Of a stretch of 13,446 bases of DNA, positions 1 through 5,834 are shown one piece after another. Positions within the stretch are counted from its first letter, which is position 1; each line of letters opens with the position of its first letter. The stretch lies in assembly GCA_041946755.1 (NCBI GenBank), contig JBHGBB010000106.1:1-13446 (forward strand). The letters are read 5' to 3'. Below the pieces are notes generated by a model, which did no database searches, was not told the DNA's origin, and was given only the letters and a program-made list of their open reading frames with translations. A program made the position numbers and the translations under genes. This stretch comes from JBHGBB01 sp041946755. Its GTDB lineage: Bacteria > UBP4 > UBA4092 > JAOAEQ01.

Positions 1-14
1 TAATTCTTTTCCAG

Positions 15-58
15 CGGAGTTGCACCGAACGAGATCGATCTCGTTCGGTGCAACTCCG
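15..58. repeat. Perfect 44-bp palindrome without spacer
   Basis: The left arm (15-36) begins CGGAGTTGCACC and the right arm (37-58) is its exact reverse complement, ending GGTGCAACTCCG. There is no loop and no mismatch over 22 bp per arm. Bases 13 and 60 would also pair outside a single mismatch. Perfect loopless palindromes of this length are uncommon in bacterial DNA because they are unstable in replication. It could be a mobile or regulatory palindrome, or an assembly artefact caused by a fold-back read. Confidence 0.85.
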
Positions 59-176
59 GTATCGGGTAGGTGGCAAACAATGGTAATCGAGAAACCCAGG
101 AATCGATACGCAAGATAAATTATTGTTAGAAGGTTAATAGTGATAGAAATAACATGATAAAGTGGATTTAGGGTAG

Positions 177-195
177 GGGCGAGGTTACCTCGCCC
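177..195. repeat. Short palindromic repeat, GGGCGAGGT-T-ACCTCGCCC
   Basis: Nine-base arms at 177-185 and 187-195 are perfectly complementary around one central base. It is GC-rich within an AT-rich stretch and lies outside any gene, which fits a dispersed intergenic palindrome of the REP type. Only one copy is in the window, so its repetitive nature is an inference. Confidence 0.5.
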
Positions 196-277
196 ATAGT
201 TCTATCGCTCCAGAAAGGTAAGATTTCCGGTTAAGATTGAAAACATTATGGTTAGATGACTGGTGCATTTTAAAACC

Positions 278-305
278 GAATCTTTTGCCAAATGGAAAAA
301 GATTC
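278..305. repeat. Hairpin with CC-AAAT-GG tip, first of two
   Basis: The arms 278-289 and 294-305 pair over 12 positions with one mismatch (287/296) around the loop AAAT. The tip and the T/A runs match the second hairpin at 334-359. Confidence 0.5.
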
Positions 306-333
306 AAATTCGATTCAGTCGAATTCTTATCTG

Positions 334-359
334 AATTCTTTTCCAAATGGAAAAGAATT
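334..359. repeat. Hairpin with CC-AAAT-GG tip, second of two
   Basis: AATTCTTTTCC (334-344) and GGAAAAGAATT (349-359) are a perfect 11-bp inverted repeat around AAAT. It has the same loop and same tip pairs as the hairpin at 278-305, so the two look like diverged tandem copies. Neither is followed by a clean T-run, so a terminator role is not clear. Confidence 0.5.
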
Positions 360-411
360 ATTATCTCGTTAAAACGAAAACAGAATAAGTATATCGCCAT
401 ATTTATCCCGG

Positions 412-448
412 AACCTGTCTCTATTTTATTATATAGAATAGACAGGTT
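412..448 (-). terminator. Hairpin just behind the DoxX stop codon
   Basis: AACCTGTCT (412-420) pairs with AGACAGGTT (440-448), a 9-bp stem that begins at the first base of the DoxX stop codon. The loop is about 19 AT-rich bases. No U-tract follows on the minus strand, so this may be a 3' end stabiliser or a weak terminator rather than a classic intrinsic one. Confidence 0.35.
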
Positions 449-885
449 TATTCATTCTGCACTTGTGGCGATTCAGTCGTTTTTCCCTTCTTATCCTTAA
501 TCAGGGTGTCTAAACTCCATTTAACTCCACCGCGGCTCGCGATATATAAGAAGATGAAACAATAGAGTACCGCCAGTTCGCCTTTATTAACAATCGGGAA
601 AAACATGGTACCGATTTGGAATTTCCAATGCGCCTGGAAATACGCTACCGCCATTTCACCGCTGCAGATGAACGCAGCAATCCGGGTACCCAATCCCAGC
701 ATAATCATGATCCCACCGCAAAATTCGATTATCCCGGCGAACCATAACTGGGACCCGACCGGTGGGGTAGGGAATTCAGCAAATAAACCGAACAGCTTCT
801 GCGCGCCATGAAACGCAAACATTATCCCTGCCATAAACCGTAATAAAAAGTAAAAATCATCTGCATATTTTTCTAACCAGCGCAT
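448..885 (-). CDS. DoxX-family integral membrane protein
   Basis: A 145-residue protein of the DoxX family (the large group of small four-helix membrane proteins). I see helices at about 11-33, 45-66, 68-86 and 102-118. Typical DoxX features are the FMAGIMFAFHGAQKLFG stretch in helix 1 (residues 17-33), the GIIEFCGGIMIMLGLGTR stretch (51-68), and the KGELAVLYCF start of the last helix (101-110). The tail (131-145) is charged and cytosolic-looking. The start is the ATG at 885, which has AGGAG about nine bases upstream; a TTG seven codons further out (906) lacks this and would place the Shine-Dalgarno inside the gene. The family is tied to thiol/sulfur and oxidative stress in some bacteria, but the exact reaction is not set. 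It has its own promoter (944-972) and is probably monocistronic. The family call is firm, the function is not. Confidence 0.9.
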   Translation of the reverse strand: MRWLEKYADDFYFLLRFMAGIMFAFHGAQKLFGLFAEFPTPPVGSQLWFAGIIEFCGGIMIMLGLGTRIAAFICSGEMAVAYFQAHWKFQIGTMFFPIVNKGELAVLYCFIFLYIASRGGVKWSLDTLIKDKKGKTTESPQVQNE

Positions 886-943
886 AACGATTTTCTCCTT
901 TCCCAAAATTGGGGATAGAAAACAGGATTTTGTCTCTAGACTA

Positions 944-972
944 ATAATAGCAAAACATTTTATAGATTACAA
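944..972 (-). promoter_or_regulatory. Likely promoter of the DoxX gene
   Basis: On the minus strand, TTGTAA (967-972) and TATTAT (944-949) are separated by 17 bp, close to the sigma-70 consensus. The start site would be near 937, about 50 bases ahead of the ATG at 885. The -35 box forms one arm of the inverted repeat at 967-992. Confidence 0.5.
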
Positions 973-992
973 TACAATATTAAGTATTGTAA
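967..992. promoter_or_regulatory. Operator-like inverted repeat over the DoxX -35 box
   Basis: TTACAATAC (967-975) and GTATTGTAA (984-992) are perfect 9-base arms around AATATTAA. One arm is the putative -35 box, so a dimeric repressor here would block transcription. The cognate regulator is not evident in the window. Confidence 0.45.
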
Positions 993-1070
993 GGACAAAA
1001 GAGAGAAAAGTCACGAAAGAAATAAAATATTAGTTCGGTAGAAGAAGATAAAAAGAGAGAGATACCGCTC

Positions 1071-2129
1071 TTAGGTAATATTCGCTTGCAGATACGTTAA
1101 TGCTTCTTCTTCAATATTGGCTATTGATTGAAATTGCTGCGCCGCAATTTGGAGTTTTGCATCGATATCATTCATGGTGATGGCATCTTTAAACATCAAT
1201 CCGATTTCAGTAAACCGTTTACCGGATTCATCGAACATCGCCGCCGCTTTTTCAAAAGCCATACTTTTAACCATCGGTGCCGTTTCTTTCAAGAATCGGG
1301 CATACATATACCGGAAACAGCCGCCACCGGTACCGCCAACTTCGATGAAGATATATAAGGTAAACAGATTCGCCCTTAGTTCTTTATCGGAAAAACATTT
1401 CGGCCATTTGAGAATCTCTTTAGCAGTAAGCCGAATCCCTTTAACCCCGAAATTTTTAATCGGCGGATTTAACATCGCTTCGATTGTCTGTTTAATAGCA
1501 GCAGTGATATCTTTCTTCTCAGGTGCATGAAATCGGCTGAACTCGAATTCGAGCGATGTATTTTTCGGTGGGAACGGTTTATATTTCGAATTTCTGGCTA
1601 GGCTCAATTGTTCCAAAGTAATCGGATAATAGAATCCTTTTTTTAATCCGGCAGCTTTGTTATCCATATCCGACGCTAAAACGGTATGATTGCCATCAAA
1701 CCCGCAGATGATAAAGGTATGTCCGCCGAAATGATAATCTTTCGGCAATTCGAACCAGGGCAGAAACCCCATATCCCCGAACACCATCACCGGCTCTTGT
1801 TGGGAGAGTTTCGAGACCAGCATCGCTTCAGCCTTCTTCGCGCTTGATGTGGAGATAGGTTTAATCTTCACTCCGGTTCGAGCGCCAATATCGCCAAAGA
1901 AATTCTTCATATTCCCGCGGCCGCCAACGAAAACATAGTTCTCTTTCCCAAGTTTCATCTGCCAATAGATAAACCCTAACCCGGCGCCAAGTCCCAACAG
2001 CATATCTTCCGATATCGGATGGTCATAATGATAATATATTTTAGCTAAAGCATTGGTCTGGCAATGGTACCCATCCATTGCCGGACAACTTTCAAACGGT
2101 TGAATACTGGAAATGGTGTTGGTTATCAT
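1071..2129 (-). CDS. BtrH N-terminal / DUF4872-type protein
   Basis: A 352-residue protein that matches the BtrH N-terminal domain pattern followed by a DUF4872-like C-terminal half. Diagnostic pieces are HCQTNALAKIYYHY near the N-terminus (22-35), the ISEDMLLGLGAGLGFIYW block (39-56), GGHTFIICGFD (135-145) and VLASDMD (150-156). C23, H137 and D154 (or D156) sit where a papain/C39-like Cys-His-Asp triad would be. BtrH itself is an acyltransferase of butirosin biosynthesis; many relatives of unknown role exist, so the substrate here is not known. No signal peptide or membrane helix is seen. The start ATG has AGGAGG (2141-2146) eleven bases upstream, overlapping the stop codon of the beta-lactamase gene; the 15-base gap implies translational coupling in a two-gene operon. 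No classic aminoglycoside genes are nearby. Confidence 0.8.
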   Translation of the reverse strand: MITNTISSIQPFESCPAMDGYHCQTNALAKIYYHYDHPISEDMLLGLGAGLGFIYWQMKLGKENYVFVGGRGNMKNFFGDIGARTGVKIKPISTSSAKKAEAMLVSKLSQQEPVMVFGDMGFLPWFELPKDYHFGGHTFIICGFDGNHTVLASDMDNKAAGLKKGFYYPITLEQLSLARNSKYKPFPPKNTSLEFEFSRFHAPEKKDITAAIKQTIEAMLNPPIKNFGVKGIRLTAKEILKWPKCFSDKELRANLFTLYIFIEVGGTGGGCFRYMYARFLKETAPMVKSMAFEKAAAMFDESGKRFTEIGLMFKDAITMNDIDAKLQIAAQQFQSIANIEEEALTYLQANIT

Positions 2130-2144
2130 CTCGAAACATGCCTC

Positions 2145-2942
2145 CTAGAGCAGTCCTTGAGATTTAAATACTTCTTCTACGATTCCGCGAGCTGTTTTCC
2201 CGGTAGGATTCTCTCCACCGGTAATATTGCAAGCAAATATATAGGTGATTCCATTGTTTTCAAGAAACCCCACAAACCAACCTACCTCTGGTTTATCATG
2301 AGCATTCGATCCCGACCCGGTTTTGCCATAGAGGGTTCCTTTGTCTGTTTTCATCACCTGCATAATATCCCGCAAGATAGCGATATGCTTCTTCGAAAAC
2401 GGGAGTCTGCCATCAAGTAGTTTATTTAATAATGCTATCTGTTCATCGGCGCTGATTTTAATCGAAGTTTTCCCTGGGAAAGGTAACCAAAACATATCTA
2501 TTCCGGAAGAGATATCCTTCGATCCATAATCGATTCGATCGATATATTTTTTCATGCGCTTAGCGCCAATCTGCCGGGCTAACCCTTGAAACGCCGGTAC
2601 CGCTGAAACGCGAAATGCCTGCCGCAGCGTTAAATCCTGATTCCACCCTTCGATGCTGCGATGAATCCCATCCCATGTATACCAAGGGTCGTCCGGACTT
2701 TTTAATATACCCAATTTTAGGCCGATCAGGGTATTGTATATTTTATATGTTGAGCATGGAGTGAGTCGATGAGAGCTCAGGGTTGGATTAGCATTAATAA
2801 TAGTCTTAGTCGAGTGATTATAGATAACGAATGCAGTATGATAATTTTTAAATAGGGTGGTATCGATCTCTTGGGCGCTACATAGATTAATGATAATTAA
2901 AACGAAAATAAGATTGCATATGATTCGTTTAAGAACTGGCAT
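2145..2942 (-). CDS. Class D (OXA-type) beta-lactamase
   Basis: A 265-residue secreted serine beta-lactamase that should hydrolyse beta-lactams in the periplasm. A hydrophobic signal sequence (about 5-23) ends in CSA-QE, fitting signal peptidase I. All class D motifs are visible: STYK at 64-67 (nucleophile S64, the lysine that becomes carboxylated K67), SAV at 113-115, YGS at 139-141 (usually YGN), the FWL tryptophan W152, KTG at 207-209 and WFVG at 222-225. Length is normal for the class. Departures are PCST in place of the usual PAST and YGS in place of YGN. It could instead be a related sensor domain (BlaR-type C-terminal domain), but there is no membrane sensor part. It is the first gene of a pair with the BtrH-like gene 15 bases downstream. 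The ATG at 2942 has no strong Shine-Dalgarno. Confidence 0.9.
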   Translation of the reverse strand: MPVLKRIICNLIFVLIIINLCSAQEIDTTLFKNYHTAFVIYNHSTKTIINANPTLSSHRLTPCSTYKIYNTLIGLKLGILKSPDDPWYTWDGIHRSIEGWNQDLTLRQAFRVSAVPAFQGLARQIGAKRMKKYIDRIDYGSKDISSGIDMFWLPFPGKTSIKISADEQIALLNKLLDGRLPFSKKHIAILRDIMQVMKTDKGTLYGKTGSGSNAHDKPEVGWFVGFLENNGITYIFACNITGGENPTGKTARGIVEEVFKSQGLL

Positions 2943-2999
2943 AGTAATTCATCTGATGTTTATTGTAAGACAGATTATCCAAACGACAGATATTAGATA

Positions 3000-3028
3000 A
3001 TACTAGCATAATGGATAAAGCTAAACAA
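3000..3028 (-). promoter_or_regulatory. Possible promoter of the beta-lactamase / BtrH-like pair
   Basis: On the minus strand TTGTTT (3023-3028) and TAGTAT (3000-3005) are 17 bp apart in the 99-base gap between the 325-aa gene and the beta-lactamase gene. Each box is moderate, so this is tentative. Confidence 0.3.
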
Positions 3029-3041
3029 CCATACGATTTTA

Positions 3042-4019
3042 CTACTTACCTAATCTCACTATGGTAGAGACACCGACATTTTTGGTACATCGTTTATTCC
3101 CGGTGCGATGCGAATCCAACCGTAACCTGCCAATACTGCGAATCCATCTGCCTGCCGGTACTACTTCAGCATATGGTATTTTATAATACTGACCTAAACA
3201 CCATAACGCATTCAGGTCATCACCATCATAACTGACTTCATTGGCGGTTTTCAGGTGGATTAGAAATTCGGTTAAAAAATCTTCCAGAGTTTTCCCGGTT
3301 TCCCCTCGATATCGTTCTTCACGTAGCATTGCTAGATACTCCCGCGGGGAATAACCGATTTCGAGCTGTTTCCTACCGCCGATTATCTTTCTTTTGTCCG
3401 TACTCGGTATTGTTGGCAGATTTTCTATGAGTCCGATAGACCAGCCGGGAACCCCGCAAATCCGGGGATTATTGATAACCGCTAATTTGGTCTGTCCTTG
3501 GTGATAATTAGAATACTCTCTCGGAAAATAAATCAGTTTATCGGTATCAATCACCTGTTTTAAGGTATCCCAAACCCAGACTTGTTTCTCTTGATTTACC
3601 CGAACCGGAATTAACCGGGATGATTTTGACCGGCGAGTACGATATATTGTGCCGGATGCGGCATGGGATATAATCGCTGATTGCAATCGTTCTATCAGTT
3701 TAGGTATCGGAATTGCTAAAGGAGTTAATACTAGCCGGTTGAATCCTTGCAGGACTTTTCTAGCAACTAGCTTTCGATTTTGAGCAAAAAGTTTACTAAC
3801 CTGTTCCAAGGTTGGTATTGGATACTTCTTCTTATCAATGCCAATCACTCCCATGCTTTCAGATTTTAAAAGATGATTGAGAATACCGGTGCGGTTTAAG
3901 GCGGTGATACAACGAGCATATTCCTTCTTAACCGGAAATGCCTGTTCCGATTGAGGACCTATTTCCATGGACGTTGATATATCTATAGTTTGTTTTATTT
4001 TACCTTTTTTTACACGCAT
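3042..4019 (-). CDS. Unrecognised 325-residue protein behind hgcB
   Basis: I do not recognise a named domain. The protein is basic, soluble-looking, without signal peptide or membrane helices. Conserved-looking blocks are YPIPTLEQVSKLFAQNRKLV (66-85), an ARKVLQGFNRLVLTPLAIP stretch just after it, RICGVPGWSIGLIENLP in the middle, GRKQLEIGYSPREYLAMLREE, and a GETGKTLEDFLTEFL helix. The end contains SYDGDDLNALWCLGQYY and HRTGNKR. It is uninterrupted and has composition like its neighbours, so I take it as a real gene. It starts 19 bases after the hgcB stop, on the same strand, so it is probably in the same transcript; however, no Shine-Dalgarno precedes the ATG at 4019, nor the in-frame ATG at codon 18. 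Proximity to hgcB is the only hint of role, and it may be a chance neighbour. Confidence 0.75.
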   Translation of the reverse strand: MRVKKGKIKQTIDISTSMEIGPQSEQAFPVKKEYARCITALNRTGILNHLLKSESMGVIGIDKKKYPIPTLEQVSKLFAQNRKLVARKVLQGFNRLVLTPLAIPIPKLIERLQSAIISHAASGTIYRTRRSKSSRLIPVRVNQEKQVWVWDTLKQVIDTDKLIYFPREYSNYHQGQTKLAVINNPRICGVPGWSIGLIENLPTIPSTDKRKIIGGRKQLEIGYSPREYLAMLREERYRGETGKTLEDFLTEFLIHLKTANEVSYDGDDLNALWCLGQYYKIPYAEVVPAGRWIRSIGRLRLDSHRTGNKRCTKNVGVSTIVRLGK

Positions 4020-4038
4020 ATTATTTCATTTATAATTT

Positions 4039-4347
4039 CTAACCGCACCCGATAGTATTTTTGTTGTTACCTGAACACCCGCATTGCGGCGCGGTTTTCT
4101 TAATCATCCCGGTAATTATTGCCGCCGCACATCCGACACCTTCCCTGACTTCGATTATTCCAACCGGACAATTCTTTTTACATGCTCCACACTCCATGCA
4201 AGCGTCTTTATGGGTGATCGCTGCTTTTGCATTGATCATACTAAAAACATTATGCGGGCAGACTTTTATACATGTTCCACATCCCATACATTTCGCAGTA
4301 TTCGTTATTTGAATAGTCGATATATCTTTGAAATATTCAAGTTTCAT
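4039..4347 (-). CDS. hgcB: HgcB-type 2x[4Fe-4S] ferredoxin
   Basis: A 102-residue ferredoxin matching HgcB, the electron donor thought to reduce the corrinoid of HgcA during Hg(II) methylation. Cluster 1 ligands are C20, C23, C26 and C30 (CMGCGTC...CP); cluster 2 ligands are C50, C53, C56 and C60 (CMECGAC...CP). The HgcB hallmarks beyond an ordinary ferredoxin are the VCPHNVF block, the GVGCAAAII block with the extra cysteine C73, and a cysteine-bearing C-terminus. Here that tail carries C89 and C91 (CGC) and C101 as the second-last residue, rather than the adjacent CC known from cultured methylators. GGAGGTGC lies a few bases ahead of the ATG. It is in operon with hgcA but separated from it by the CMD-family gene, with 65 bases containing a hairpin between CMD and hgcB. 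Confidence 0.88.
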   Translation of the reverse strand: MKLEYFKDISTIQITNTAKCMGCGTCIKVCPHNVFSMINAKAAITHKDACMECGACKKNCPVGIIEVREGVGCAAAIITGMIKKTAPQCGCSGNNKNTIGCG

Positions 4348-4374
4348 TAAGCACCTCCATAGATTTCATTGCAA

Positions 4375-4406
4375 GGGATAAGGTAGTGATTATCCCACCT
4401 TATCCC
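4375..4406 (-). promoter_or_regulatory. Intercistronic hairpin before hgcB
   Basis: GGGATAAGGT (4375-4384) and ACCTTATCCC (4397-4406) form a perfect 10-bp stem with a 12-base loop, inside the 65-base gap between the CMD gene and hgcB. No U-run follows on the transcribed strand. It may tune hgcB level by partial termination or mRNA processing. Confidence 0.5.
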
Positions 4407-4412
4407 AGCTAA

Positions 4413-4658
4413 TTATGAGCCGCATCCACAGGAGACGGAATTCGTTTTAATATTCAATAACTCATTGATATACTTATCCATTTCTCCGGCGGCGCCGATA
4501 CTCACCATTTTACCAACTTCGATTGCAGCCGCTATTTCTTTATCAGTCAACCCTGCTTTTTTACCTTTTTCAACATGATATTTCAGGCATGGCTGGCAAT
4601 GGGCGCTGATCGATGCGCCTATCGCAATCAATTCTTTGGTCTTAGCATCAAAACTCAT
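4413..4658 (-). CDS. Small CMD/AhpD-like thiol protein between hgcA and hgcB
   Basis: An 81-residue single-domain protein of the carboxymuconolactone decarboxylase (CMD) / AhpD-like superfamily. The AhpD-type signature E-x11-C-x2-C-x3-H is intact: E9, C21, C24, H28 (CQPCLKYH at 21-28). This pattern in known members supports thiol-disulfide redox chemistry such as peroxide reduction, rather than decarboxylation. The following helices (KAGLTDKEIAAAIEVGKMVS) are standard for the fold, which usually assembles as trimers or hexamers. The tail ends SCGCGS, adding C77 and C79, which the minimal family does not need. AAGGAGG precedes the ATG at optimal distance. The gene sits 24 bases after hgcA and 65 before hgcB. 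I infer a job in keeping thiols reduced or passing a thiol-bound metal; the sequence alone does not prove it. Confidence 0.88.
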   Translation of the reverse strand: MSFDAKTKELIAIGASISAHCQPCLKYHVEKGKKAGLTDKEIAAAIEVGKMVSIGAAGEMDKYINELLNIKTNSVSCGCGS

Positions 4659-4682
4659 GATATCCCTCCTTTCTCAAATCAA

Positions 4683-5822
4683 TTAAGCTAAATAACGTAC
4701 TAAGATTAAAATTCGAACCAGAATCCCCGCAATACCTAATACCGCAAAAACCGGCAGACTTGTTGATACCTCTATTTTTGTTCCTGTAAGCGATGTATAG
4801 GTTGACGCGCCGGTAAAATTAAGAGTGAGAAATGAAACCAGTGCCGGCAACACTAAAAAATAAAAGGTTATACCCCAACTTCCGGGATGCATAAAGAATA
4901 TTACTGCCGCGGTATATAAAATACCAAGAATATACCCTTTTACTGCAAATGAGCGAAATGGCAAATAGGGGAGTAACGCCGGGAAAATCACCGTTCCGGT
5001 AATAACCGCGCCTAAAAATGGGAGGAAATCAGTAATCGCCATAAAGGTTAATGTTTTATTCTCAATAGCGCTGAATATTCCTATAATAACGAACATCAGC
5101 AATAGCAATTTCAGGGAATGCATTATTTCTATCGGAGCTACTGCCATTCTTGCAGCCAAAGGGAAATAAACCGTCCGCATCGGAGCTGTTTTTTGATAAT
5201 TGTTCTCGATGAATACTTTTATATCGCGCGCTAACACCGGGCCGTAAATAACATTAAACCCGGTCGCTTTCGTAATTTCATGTGCCGCTACTCCCACCGC
5301 ACCAAGTTGCGGTAATATCAGGGTTCTATGATTTACCAAAAGAGCCAGTTTCGTTAAGGTTAGCCGGTGGATAAGTTCTGCGGTTCCGAAAGTCCCTTTT
5401 CCAGCGGCACACCATACATTTATTCCTTTGGTATCCAGGATTAAAATCCAACCATTGAAGCCGTCGAGTTCTTTTCTTACCTTATCAAACGTCAGTTTAT
5501 AATTCGCGGTAACTAAAACCGGTGAGCTCTCATCAGGATTGCCAATTCCATATAATCCCGGTTCGATCCGATAATTCATTCTATTTAATCCCCATCGTGC
5601 TTTCCATCCATCAACCATATCTTTTCTACTTAATCTAGCCGAAATAATCGGAATCCTTCCAATCTTGGTATCTTTATGCTCGATTACCCAATCAGCTTTA
5701 ATCGCCTTATCCCTATTGGTTACTGCAGAAAATGGCGTTGTTCCACAACAGGAAGGTTGCTTGGTTTTGGCTAAAGTATCCCGTATCTTATTCTCGCTAT
5801 TACAACCGCAGTTATTTCCCAT
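4683..5822 (-). CDS. hgcA: HgcA-type corrinoid membrane protein
   Basis: A 379-residue protein with the architecture of HgcA, which transfers a methyl group from a cobalamin-type cofactor to Hg(II) in anaerobes. The soluble corrinoid-binding domain (about 45-215) holds the cap-helix motif NVWCAAGKGTFGT; C138 in N135-K142 is the expected lower cobalt ligand. YGPVLARDI (193-201) is also typical. Five hydrophobic helices follow (about 235-251, 262-281, 294-311, 316-335, 355-376). In Desulfovibrio ND132 the cap cysteine is residue 93, so this protein carries roughly 45 extra N-terminal residues, and these hold C5, C7 (CGC) and C25, C26 (CC). The start is well set: AGGAGG lies seven bases before the ATG, 12 bases after the marR stop. 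HgcA-like paralogues with similar cap motifs exist in genomes not known to methylate mercury, so the family call is strong but the metal substrate is inferred. Confidence 0.9.
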   Translation of the reverse strand: MGNNCGCNSENKIRDTLAKTKQPSCCGTTPFSAVTNRDKAIKADWVIEHKDTKIGRIPIISARLSRKDMVDGWKARWGLNRMNYRIEPGLYGIGNPDESSPVLVTANYKLTFDKVRKELDGFNGWILILDTKGINVWCAAGKGTFGTAELIHRLTLTKLALLVNHRTLILPQLGAVGVAAHEITKATGFNVIYGPVLARDIKVFIENNYQKTAPMRTVYFPLAARMAVAPIEIMHSLKLLLLMFVIIGIFSAIENKTLTFMAITDFLPFLGAVITGTVIFPALLPYLPFRSFAVKGYILGILYTAAVIFFMHPGSWGITFYFLVLPALVSFLTLNFTGASTYTSLTGTKIEVSTSLPVFAVLGIAGILVRILILVRYLA

Positions 5823-5834
5823 AAAATCCTCCTA

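Larger units (their letters stand above)
1..447. other. Non-coding stretch rich in inverted repeats
   Basis: No reading frame here has a ribosome binding site, a recognisable domain or a credible composition; the open frames of 71 and 87 codons overlap on opposite strands and run through hairpin sequence. The stretch instead holds four or five inverted repeats: a perfect palindrome at 15-58, a short one at 177-195, two look-alike hairpins at 278-305 and 334-359, and a hairpin directly behind the DoxX gene at 412-448. The gene that would lie to the left is outside the window. Confidence 0.6.

Noticed and set aside
237..500. 87-codon open frame on the plus strand (and a 71-codon one opposite)
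   Set aside because: They run through hairpins, overlap each other on opposite strands and the end of the DoxX gene, and show no domain or ribosome binding site.
886..906. Upstream TTG start for the DoxX gene
   Set aside because: The ATG at 885 has a well-spaced AGGAG that would be inside the coding region if the TTG were used.
4039..4347. HgcB as an ordinary bacterial ferredoxin
   Set aside because: The GVGCA block with its ninth cysteine and the cysteine tail, next to an HgcA-type gene, are specific to HgcB-like proteins.
4683..5822. HgcA as a CO dehydrogenase/acetyl-CoA synthase corrinoid subunit
   Set aside because: That subunit has no C-terminal five-helix membrane domain and does not use the NVWCAAGK cap motif with cysteine as cobalt ligand; the other pathway genes are also absent here.
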